Of a DNA stretch of 64,000 nt, positions 37,101 through 49,100 are shown piece by piece (within the stretch, counting starts at the first letter, position 1; every line of letters starts with the position of its first letter). This stretch comes from Ctena decussata (lineage: Eukaryota > Mollusca > Bivalvia > Lucinida > Lucinidae). The position numbers and the translations under genes were made by a program. A model generated the notes under the pieces. The model made no database searches and was not told the origin of the DNA. It saw only the letters and a program-made list of their open reading frames with translations. The stretch covers positions 54,351,087-54,415,086 of the forward strand of contig OZ022508.1 in the NCBI GenBank assembly GCA_963989385.1, read 5' to 3'.

Positions 37101-40100
37101 GGAGTCATGATTATCATTTCTGAAAGTCTGAATAAAATGCATTTTACCATTGTACATTATTTTTACCCTTTGGGCCTCAAAGTATTCTAATAGATGCAAT
37201 TTGCATCGACTCATTGAAAGTAACATCGGAAAACTCGTAACAAAGTATTTTGGTTTCATCTGATTAAAAATATGCAACTTCAAAAAGAAATACATAAAAT
37301 GAAATATTTTATTTCAATGTGTTCAAGGTGAAAAAATAATATATTTTTGAAAGTATGTGCATTGAAAAATAATTCACGGGTTTCGCGTTGTAAAACTTAA
37401 AATATGATGTTTCATACAACCATTTAGATGTGAAGTTTCTCATTTCAACAGCTCTCCAGAAATGAAAGCCCTGCCACAAGAAATAAAAGACCGCTATAAT
37501 ATGGTGTCAAAGGATGAAGGAGAATTCTGGTAAGTCATTAATAACTTGGTAATTTCATTGACCCCTGCGACGTAGATTCCCAACATTCTTTCAACAAACG
37601 ATACAACTTTCAAATAATTCACTGATTATGTGAAGGTATGGTTTACGGACGTCGTTTTAAGGTGATAGTCTCCGCGCGCGCCGACTGAAACTCACCGTTT
37701 TTTGGAAATAGTGTTAAAATAATGAACGCCATATGTCCAGCATACAAATTTCTGACTTGTTGGTTGAATGCTACAGTACATGTTTCAACTCAAAATACTT
37801 AAATATTTATTTATTTTTCAGGATCACCTTTGACGATTTCGTTTACAATTTTGACGAAATTCAGTTGTCCCATTTGCAGCCAGATTTGGTTGGTCATGAC
37901 TTATCCAAGACCTTGGTAATAATTCTTCTTGTTTTAATCCAAAAAATCATTTGCCTATCCTATCAATAACATTGGTTAAAATGCGTTGAATATCGTGTTT
38001 AGCCATTCCATAAAGTAAAACGAGATAGGCAATGATCAGGAGCAAAAAAGGGCATAGCTACCTATACGGCAAATACGCAAGTGCGTATTGAAATTTTGTC
38101 AAAATTGACAAAATTTCAAAACGCACCTGCATATTTGCATGCTGAAAATTTATAAATTAGACAAGATTCCAATACCAATTACCAAAGTGGCTGAAATACT
38201 AGCTTTCCCTTCAAGAAGTAGAGAATAAAACATGGTTGTGCGTATTATGAAATTGCCCCTAGTTACGCCCCTGGCAAATACTACAATACTACAGTCAGAT
38301 TCCTCTAGTCTGCCTTCAAAACCAAAAGTGAAAGTAATATACAATGTATACTAGTACTGACAGCCGTTCAAGAAAAAACTCGAATTGTAATCTGAACGAT
38401 GAGCTCTTTTCCAGACAGTTCATCTTTCAGCTACCTTAACTAAAACTCTGAACTCATATAAAAGGAGCACGAAAGTATTGTATGAATTTATGTGATATAT
38501 TGCATTTTCTTGTCCTTTGATGATTTGTCTTTTATTTGAATATGTTGTGAAAATTTTACTATAACTTACGGTCCAAACGTAGCTGGCATTTAAGCTTAAG
38601 AAACTCAACTGATGTCTGTCTGTTTACACGAAGAAACAGGCGTGATATACACTAACCATAATTCGGATGATCTTGCTATAACATAGTAAACAGTCGAACA
38701 TATATATATATATATATATAAGCCGCAACACGACAAAACCAACAAAGTGGCATGTGCGCCTGGCGAAGACAGATCAGCCCGGGCATCCACCCAATTTGAG
38801 CAGACTCTTGGCTGTTTAATGTTTTCTCGTCCACGCAATGTCATTTAATTTAATAATTTAAGGACTAGAGGGCAAACGGTGTAAATCCAGATGAGGCGGC
38901 TCATATTGAGCCGCCTTATCTGGATCTACGCTGTTTGCAAATTAACATTTTTGCGCTTTAAGTGATAACAAAAAAAATTAAGTGAATGCTCTAATATGGC
39001 GTGCATGGTTTATTGAAACAGGAAAAGCAAGACTGGAGTGTAAAGGAGTACCATGACCAGTGGATCAGGGGTGTTTCAGCCGGAGGTTGTGGAAATCCGC
39101 CAGACAGAGGTGAGTAACAGGCATTTTCTTAAAACTATATACGGTGGTATACTTTAAACACATAGTGTCCTTATTTACATACATTCGTACATAAAATGTA
39201 TAGCAGTGGTTGCCATAAAATTAGTGACAATCCAAACTCAGGCAGACCGTTTAAATGTTAACAGTACTCTAATATTTGCTAAGGAAGTAACTACAAAATG
39301 GCCCACGATATATTTGTATGAGACAAAAATTTCCGGATATTTTTATTGACAATTGGCTATATTTTTATAGAGAAGAAAAAAAGTCAGTGGCAGATAGTGA
39401 AAGCAATTGCAAATATAAAACAATTACACGAGTCAAGGAATAACAGACCGCCGATGTATGAACGTGTTTTCAAGAGTGTATCACTTGAAACTTTACGTGT
39501 TTATTTTATATTAACGTATATATTCAATATTCATTTACAGTATTCCTCAAAATTATTGAGAATTTGGAGAATTGGATTTTGTCACACAAATGCTAGCCAT
39601 ATATGTTCAACAGTATTTTAAATGCGTAAAATACAATAAAAGAACCTCATTTTCAAGTTTGGTATACAAAAATGACAATATGATGCAATGGTAGGTAAAG
39701 ATGGGCTAGGGTACACCCCTGTAAAATATGTCCCTTGATTTCGATTAGATTTGCTATATTACCTTTGCTAGAAATAAACTATCTCGGGTGAAATAGTTTA
39801 TTTTCTTCATTGTTTATCATCATCTACACTAATAATGGTGCCTTTAATATATTGCATGATTTAATGTTACTTATTCCAGTTTCTGAGTCAGGGACTCTCA
39901 ATTATAAGGTAACGGGACACTTCGGCCCCAAACCATCTCGGTCCCTAGGCATGACGGCCCCTAGTCATCTCGGCCCCAAACCACCTCGGCCCCACCTAGA
40001 AATAAATTCCTGGACACTTCGGCCCCTTGTCACTTCGGCCCCTAGTCATCTGTGAGGCGGCTCGATATAGACTGAAATAATGTCTCAAAGAGCCGTTAAA

Positions 40101-43100
40101 CACAAAACACCCAACCAAACAAAACTCGTAAGACTGAGCGGGTACTGAGCTTATACTTTTGCCGGATTCTGTTGGACTCTCGAGGAATATTACTGTAAAA
40201 TAGATGTAAATATTTCAATTGGCAAAACTAGTGAAAAATTTAGTAATTGTTTAAATTTGTCAAACTGGGGCCGAGATGACTAGGTGCCGAAGTGATTAGG
40301 GGCCGAAGTGTCCAGGAATTTATTTCCACAGAGGGATGTTGTTAACAAAGTAAACAAAGATATTAAGTCTGTACATGATCTGTCAACTACCAGTGCTTAA
40401 TTTTTACTTCGCAAAAAATTCTCAATAATTTTGAGGAATACTTTATATGGAGACTAAATGGAGACATCATGCTACTTATGGCGAAATAAGTACAGCTTTT
40501 TATATCGTGAAGTTTGCGTTTTTTGTGTTTTATGGAAGATTTATGCTCCTATGTAAACAGTGTAACCAATTAAAGGCGTACATAAAGAATTGATGATGTA
40601 AAGGTGAAAGGCACCTGTTTTTCTCTATATTTAATTCAAGGCTTCACAGAAAAGTAACAACAGGATGGTTGATAAAACCAACATTTTAAAAGGCGTTGTT
40701 TTGGAAATGTTTTGTTTTATTTGCTCCATTAATCACAAGCAAGAAATGACCGCTCGAGTATTCTTTGGACTTTTGTCATCCTGCAACGAAGTAGTACCTG
40801 AAAGTACTAAGAAGCAAAAGAAATTGAGCTACCCAGGGAAGGTCAAAATCACAAAGCAATGCCCGCCTACATCATCGAAAAAGAAGACAAAACAAAAAGC
40901 ACATATGCAACAACAGCCTCTATGAATAAGAGAAACAGCGACAAAAATAAAAACGTTTGGAATTGATAGTCGTTAGACTAATAGCAATTATATTATTTAT
41001 ACGCATGTAAGTCAAACAAAGTGAAGACACTATTTGCATGGTACCTTTTCAGACTTATTTTGGAAGAACCCACAGTTTCAGCTTCATCTTAAAGACAGTG
41101 ACGTCACAGACGAAGACAAATGTACAGTTATTATATCATTGACTGAGAAAGAAAAAGAGGATGTTAATGAATTATCCATAGGGTATGCTGTATATCAGGT
41201 GAGATTGGGAACCAGTAAGTCGTATAACAATTTTATTAAGTCGGCCCCTAGTGTTGTGCAATACTTGCCTTTCTCGTGACCTCTGTGCGTCGGGGGCGTC
41301 TCTTTCCTGATGTCTGCAGCTAATGTGTCCCGCGGAACACGACAATAAGTGTGGCTCGGAGAGGGATGCTCGTAGCCTGCCGAGACCTGCCCATCGTCTC
41401 TTTTCTTTCAAACTTTTGGGGTCTAGCGACACTGAAGAAGTTAGATACAGAAACGCGCGTCTGTCTCACTAAATTTGGTATGAATGCGTTTATATTAGAA
41501 CCACCGGGCCGATATCACTACTAGCCGACAATTTGTCACCGAGGATATCATCAACCTAGTTAGTCAGTGTTTCAGTGATGATTCTGGTTCTCTGGCATTG
41601 GGTTCACTACTTAAAACTGATTTAAAGTATTTCTTATTCAGTTTGGTGTATATGTGGTAAAAGGACCTGGTATGATAAGGGCCATTTTTAGCCCCCATTC
41701 AAATTCTCTTAAAATTGCACGGTTTCTATTGCTAAATCATTTGTGCTTATGGGAACAAACAGAAATAATATGTTTCACTTTTGCTAATTCTCAGAATAAC
41801 ATGATTTCTGACATGCCTAAGTTGGTTCAATAATATAAAGGAAAATTGCACGAAAATGTGAGTTAAATAATTTTTCCATTAAATAAATAAGTCATTTAAA
41901 ATAGCTTTTGAAAGCTCTTGATAATAGGCTTTTGATGAAATGCTTATACGTTGGGTACCGCGGCTAATTACCCGTGCACTGCACAAGGCCTGTCAAGGTA
42001 CCTCACCCACCCAGGTCTGCAAGTCCAGAGACGCTAACCAAAAAATTCCAACAGATCATAATGAAATGTGTACCAAATTATTCCTTGTGTTCTAACTAAG
42101 AAAATGAATACCCACAACATATGTTTATTTTGTCTATGAGAGGAGATATGGGAGTTTTTGTGTTGAGAAAACAGGAAAAATGTTCCAAACGCTGCAAGTT
42201 TGGTAACACAAAGTTCAAAATAAACATAGAGCACGGTCTCCAGCACATTTAATATTTTCATGGCATGTAAATATATCAAAATTGTGTCTGCATATAAAAT
42301 ATAAAAATGTGCTGGAGGCCGGGCTCATATATTTTGAAAGCCAGAAAGGCTACCAAATTCGTCATTTTCGTCAGAATCCGCTGGGGGTATGGGTATGTTC
42401 AAAATTAAAAACACAATTATTTTATGCAAGAACTGGTTGATTTTGTATTTGCTGTTACATTTTAGGTTAGAACTTTCCTATGAATGCATTTTAGTTATCG
42501 AAACAGAACTTTTGAAAAATGAGTTTTCTGGGGGCCAAATATGGGCCTTATCATACCAGGTCCTTTCTAAATCATTCTAAAACTAAGACTACTTGTCATA
42601 GCGACATGAATCTTAGCGGAGTTTGGCTTCCATTCTTATTAGTTATTTTGGCTTTTTGCGGGTACTTGCTGCATCGGACAATAAACTGGCTCGATGAGGG
42701 ACGCCTGTGCGTCGGGGGCGTCTCTTTACTGATGTCTGCAGCTAATGTGTCCCGCGGAACACGACAATAAGTGTGGCTCGGAGAGGGATGCTCGTAGCCT
42801 GCCGAGAGCTGCCCATTCTCTCTTTTCTTTCAAACTTTTAGGGTTTAGCGACACTGAAGAAGTTAAATACAGAAACGCGCGTCTGTCGCACCAAATTTGG
42901 TATGAATGCGTTTATATGGAAGCATAATTTAGACAATTTTTGTCCAGTTTCTCTGCGACAGGAAGCAATATGTCAATCGTTTAACAGTTATGTCATGGAA
43001 AACTACCCAGCATTGCTTTGTAATTCAAAAAATAATAATAGTTTATATTTAAATAGCTATTGGCTTGAGATATGAAAGAATGAAGTTCTAAGCTTACATC

Positions 43101-46100
43101 CATGCTCCCGAAATTGATATTCAAATACTGAGTAAACGTTTAAACAAAAAAAAACGTACAGCAATGTTATCTTTTATCATGTTACCTTTCGTAATAACTT
43201 AAAATTTTCTGCTCGAACGAACGAAGCAGGGCCTTAAGAAAACGACGATTCTTATTTCTCCATGGAAACAAGGGTAACAAGGCAGTATGCAGTTCAAACG
43301 GAAAATGTTTCACACGTTATAAATTGACTATCTCAAAAAAGGTGTTTCTACGGGCATATTTGATGTAAAACAAGGAGTCAATACTTTAACAAAAGCACTT
43401 ATCTCTAACCTGTGCACGTGATTTTTTTCTCAGCCATTGCCCGTACGAGGTCGACTTAAGAAAGGGCTTTGAATTATTCAAGAAATAACTCTATCTGACT
43501 GACAATGATTGGTTGGCGTATCCCGTTTTCGTCATTGGCGGGAACCGCGCATTTTTTTCTTTATTATTTTCTTAAATTCTCCTATTAAAGCGCAAGCGTC
43601 ACAAATCAAAATTTTGGCAGATTAAAATAGTTTTGATATCAATCATTATCACACAACGGATATAATTTTTCGAGAGAAATTTGAAATCCATTCAAATATT
43701 TGAGGACGTATATCTTCAAACCGAATATGCTATCAGTGTCTATTCTAGGATGGAAAAAAATAGGGGGGATTTTCGGGTTCATAGAATAACCGAAAAGCAC
43801 AGAAATACCGGAAAGCACCTGAATAACCGAAAAGCAATTTCAAAAATCAGTTTTGCATGGGAATTATTAGGGTTTTCTTGGTTGAAAATCATTTGTAGTA
43901 TTATTTGTGACACTTTTGTTAGCTTGGGTGCCATACCATAATGAGAAAAGGGTGTTAATGATGCTCAACATTTTTCAATGCTTTTCGATATATCAAGGCA
44001 TATGAACTGCCATATGCTTTATGTAAGAACAAAACGAACCAAATTAGTAATTGTAACAGCATGATTGTACATATAAATAGTCAGATATCGTTAAGAATAA
44101 ACTGAACAGATTATCAATCTGAGACATAAAATCTAATGGTAGGCAAGATTTGTGCAAGTGCTTTTCGGTTATATATTTGTGCATTTGTTTTGGTGGAAAA
44201 TCGTTGTCAGTTTTTAAACCAAGACTACTGTAGTCTAGAAAATTACTCTTTCAATGCTTCTACCACCCATGAAATTAATATTACAATGATAATTCATATA
44301 TAAAAACTGATTTTTTAAATTGCTTTTCGGTTATTCCATTGCTTTCCAGTATTTCTGTGCTTTTCGGTTATTCTATGTACCTGGGATTTTCGACAGAGAA
44401 AAGGTATCACTCACACTTGTAACTCTAAAATTTTGGCTTAAACTACATAAAAACAATTGTACCTAGTATTTTAGCTATAATTTAGAATCAGTGAGTACAC
44501 ACAATGCTTTTAGATATCATTTAAATCTATTTTTATGAATAAAATAAAGAAAATAATTCCCCCCTTCTGCTAAGAATTAGGGGGAAATCGTCAGAAATGA
44601 GGGTGAATCCCCCATCCCCCTCTCTAGAATAGACACTGTCAGCTATTTTCATTTCTCTGACTTGTCTCTTGCGTCCGAATGACCATATTTTAGAATTTAT
44701 TTCAAAAGTGTATACGAACAGTGGCTCATGCGATATGAAATTTCAAGTATTAACAAATGTGTTCAGATTTAAATATACGTAAACTACTCGCAGTTATATG
44801 TAGACTAGCAGGAACGTAGAAGGAAATATTTTCAAATGACTCAATAATTGAGGCGCGACACGACAAAACCAACAAAGTGGTTTTGCGTCCAGCGCAGACT
44901 TAGATCAGCCTGTGCATCCGCCCAGCCTGATCAAAGTCTAGTATTCGCTGTCCGCATGGAGACAGCTGTGGCCCATAGCTACATGTACCCTTTAAGCGCT
45001 TAGCGAAGTCTGGTCAGACTTGGTGATTGTAAAGGCTGATCTGAGTCTGCGCTGGGCGCACAACCACTTTGTTGGTTTTGTCATGTCGTGGTTCATATGT
45101 TATCAGGTTCGAGACCCACTGAGGAGACCTATGGATGAGGACGAGAAATTTACTTGGCGAGATTTGATAAGACGAGACCAATCAGGAACCTACATGAGCC
45201 TCAGAGAGGTTGTTAAGCGATTTGTTCTTGCACCCGGGCACTATGTTATCATACCAAGTACCTTTCACCCACGTAAAGAAGGAAAATTCTTACTAAGAAT
45301 ATACACTGCAAAGGAGGCCAAGTCTGAGTATGTATAAATATTTAAATCTGATTCAAAAATCTAAACGCAATAGTCACGTAAAGACTATCACCATAGACCT
45401 TCCATACAGTCGTTTAACTCAATTATTTCTTATAAATTGAAATTAAACGAAACTACAGAGTATAAATGCATGATTGAACTATTTAAACAATAACTTAGGA
45501 GCATACTATAAAATAAAACTTCGTCGACTTTCTTTACGTAAGTCGATCCAAAAAAAATGCTCGCTAGCAGTTTTGTTTGTGAAATGTATTTTAAAAAGAA
45601 TACCAATGCACCTATTTATATTTCCATGTAATTGCATATGAGCCGCGACGCGTGAAAACCAACAATGTGGTTATGCGCCCAGCGCAGACTCAGATCAGCC
45701 TGGGCATCCGCCCAGTCTGATCAGAGTCTTCGCTGTCCGCATAGAGATAGCTTAGACCCTTAGCTACCCTTTGAGCTCTTAATGAAGAGTCTGGTCAAAC
45801 TGGGCGGATGTCCAGGCTGATCTGAGTCTGCGTTGGGCGGACAACCACGTTGTTGGTTTTGTCGTGTCGCGGCTCGTATATAATAAGCATCACTGAGATG
45901 TCTTAAATACTTTGTGCGGCAACTCAAAACGTTTTTGTTATCTATTATCAGGGAATTAGATGATGTGGATCCCCCAGAAACAGTGAGTAAATTCATTCAC
46001 ATGTAACAGAAAATACTTGACTAAGTATGTTACATTGAATCTCGACACGAGAAAACCAACAAAGTGGCATGTGCGCCCAGCGAAGACTCAGATTTGCCTG

Positions 46101-49100
46101 GGCATCCGCCCAGTCTGATCAGAGTCTTGGCTGTCGGCATGGAGGTAGCTTAAACCATTTACTACCCTTAAATTGCCAGCAAAGACTCTGATAAGACTTG
46201 GCAGATGCCGAGGCTGATCTGAGTCTTCGATTGGCACAAATGCCACTTTGCTGGTTTTCTCGTGTTGCGGCTCATATAATCTACAGTGAAGAACAACAAG
46301 CTGCTGCATACAAGTGGCGCGGTAAGAATTCTTATTTTCGTGGCAATGCATTTATTAGATATTTTGATTTCTTCTAATGGTAATTGTGCTCCTTACATTT
46401 GCAAATATCCTGTAAACGTTGACGTCAAGGCAGTTGGACCTAGAATCATATTTAAAGCCGGCAGACCAGAAATGGTTGAAGAAGCATAAAAGAGCACTCA
46501 GATTTAACCAATACATTTTACTTGTTGTTCAGTTGTTATTCTCTCTTTTGTTTAGAGTTCAGATTGCATAAAGTCTTCCTTTGCTTGATAGCACTGTAAG
46601 TGGATACTTCCAAATTAGATTGAAAATGATACTTTGTTCCATATTTGGTCGTTTTGCTTTCTGATGATGCGTATCCCTAATTTGGCATTTGGTCGACTGA
46701 GGTGATCCAAGGTATCACTAATACTGTGAACAGTATGAGGGTTCGGTGGGTGCCCATTGTACTTAGTTTATGCAAAGAAAATTTGTCGAACGCCCGCAAG
46801 GGCCCAATGTGTTAAACATACCTCAAGCCGTTTCAGTTTAAAAAAAACAAGACAGTCTGCGTGCCTGACTGTATTAAAAGCAGAGAGGCTTGACTTATAC
46901 AAATGCAGCCTAATTATGGAGTCATACTTGAGGAGAAATAAAACAAAGAAGGAAGCTTCTTTCTGAAGGACTATATTTGTATGGATCTTATCTGTTTCTT
47001 AATACTTGACAATTTATTTGAATTATCTCGTTAGCTCGTCTTTAGAAAAATAAAGGAAGAGTTAGTGCAGTGATTATGGAGTCGCAATGACGACTTCATC
47101 GGCATCCCGCATTGAGTTAAGATGCGATAAGCGAAGCGCTGTCAGATGGTCTACGGAATCGGTAGGGCACCTGACTCGTAAGTCAGAGGTCCTGGGTTCG
47201 AATCCCGGTCTGGCCACATACTTTCGTTTCTCCTTCCGCTGATTCAAGAAGGGCAGTTGTCAGTTACTGGCGAAAGTATGTGCACTTAGTACTGGTTAAC
47301 CGCTTAGAAGGTCTAAGCCTGCCCAGGAATAGTGTGGTTAGGTTAACTGACCGTCCCGACAAGACCTTAGTTGTTTACCGTGGACGTTAAGCATCAAATC
47401 AACCAACCAACAAACCAACCAACAGATGGTCTAACAGCAAAGATGAGATCCTAATTATGTAGCCCGTGAAGAACAAGATCTGCAGATCTTGTTCTTCATG
47501 GGCTAAATAATTAGCATATCACCTAGCCTTGGTTGGTGACGCTACCTGCGTTAGCATACTATTTAGAAACGGTTTGAAGCTATTACGAACTTTCGTGTCG
47601 TCGTACTGTTTTATATGATACTGTGCACATTTATTAATATCCATTTTTAAGCCTATCATTGAACCTAGAGATCCTAGCACTGAGCTACTCCGCAAGCATG
47701 CTGGTGAAGATGGGACACTGGACTTTGAAGAACTGGGAAAATTTCTAAAAGAAGCAACAGAGAAAGGTACTGCTTATCAACAAGTCGCACGTATTGGTTA
47801 TATTATTTTGACGCAACAGAGCGAATGTCTTGTCCTCGTTTCTTACCTACATGCTCAAATCTTTCAACAAATATTCCTGTTTTTGATGCGCACGTTTTTA
47901 TGAAATCCTTCCACATTTTCATTTTTAATATAACTAATAACGGAACAAACGCTCATTGAAACAGTTTCCGAGAAGACAGTATTCAAAATAATACCAGTTT
48001 CCTTTCTCTTTAGCAATAGAAGTGTTGAACTTATAAGGACAACAAAATTGAGCCGCAACACGACAAAACCAACAAAGTGGCATGTGCGCCCAGCGAAGTC
48101 CTAGATCAACCTAGACACCCCCCAAATCTGATCAGATTATTCGATGTGCACTTAAAAGGTAGCGTAGGGTCTAAGCTACCTCCATGCCAACAGCAAAGAC
48201 TCTAATCTGACTGGGTGCATGCCCAGGCTGATCTGAATCTTCGCGTGGCGCACATGCCACTTTGCTGGTTTTGTCATATCGTTGCTGAAATCGTATCAAC
48301 GCTGCCTAGTTTGTTTACCACTGACGAGATTATCTGCCTCCTCTGGATCTACGCTGTTTGCAAATTCAACTGAGCCGCAACACAAGACCAGCAAAGAGGT
48401 TGTGCACCCAGCGCAGACTCAGATCAGCCTGGGCATCTGCCTAGTCTGATCAGAGTCTTCGCTGTCCGCATTGATGTAGCTTATACCCTTAGCTACCCTT
48501 TAATCGCTTAGCAAAGAGTCCGATCAGATTGGGCGGATGCCAAGACTGATCTGAGTCTGCGCTGGGCGCACAATTACTTTGTTGGTTTTCTCGTGTCGCG
48601 GCTCATTACTATTTTCATTTCTAGTGCTTTTTAAGTGTAAGAATAAGTAGTTAACAATGAGACATATCAGCTGTAATTTGTTATTTGTAAAACTAAATGA
48701 TTTGGCATAGTTTTGTTATTTTTTAATGTCTCCAAAGTCCTACCAATAGTACAAACGTTTAAACAGAGATCGTTATGAAAAGCGATTTAACATTCACGTT
48801 TGCTGATAAAAAGTGGGTTGTTGTGCATGTATTGAGTCATATAACTACATGTAACAAAAAGTTGGGAGAACTTGTTTTAGGATATGGTTTCTGCACAAAA
48901 CACGATTTTCTTTCTTGTTCCCCGTTGAGCGATTCAATATATAAAAAAAGCTGGTTAAAATGGATCTCCGCGCCTGAAAATTGTATTTTTTTGCTATTTT
49001 CTTTACGTTAATCAAATCAAAAAAGGCCTTTTTATTTGCCAGCTAAAATGACCAAAATTGCTGTTGCCGAAACACGTTTTATGTGAAACTTAAAGATGTT

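Noticed and set aside
38701..38720. TATA-type promoter in calpain intron 9
   Set aside because: It is a TA microsatellite joined to a truncated MITE.
46286..46489. Alternative calpain C-terminus reading through the exon 14 donor
   Set aside because: The frame stays open for about 55 codons past the donor, but the resulting text matches nothing in calpains and downstream EF-hand exons join in phase.
47140..47216. Functional tRNA-Thr(CGT)
   Set aside because: Imperfect acceptor and D stems, irregular anticodon loop, and an 11-base duplication showing that the first bases are target DNA of a SINE.
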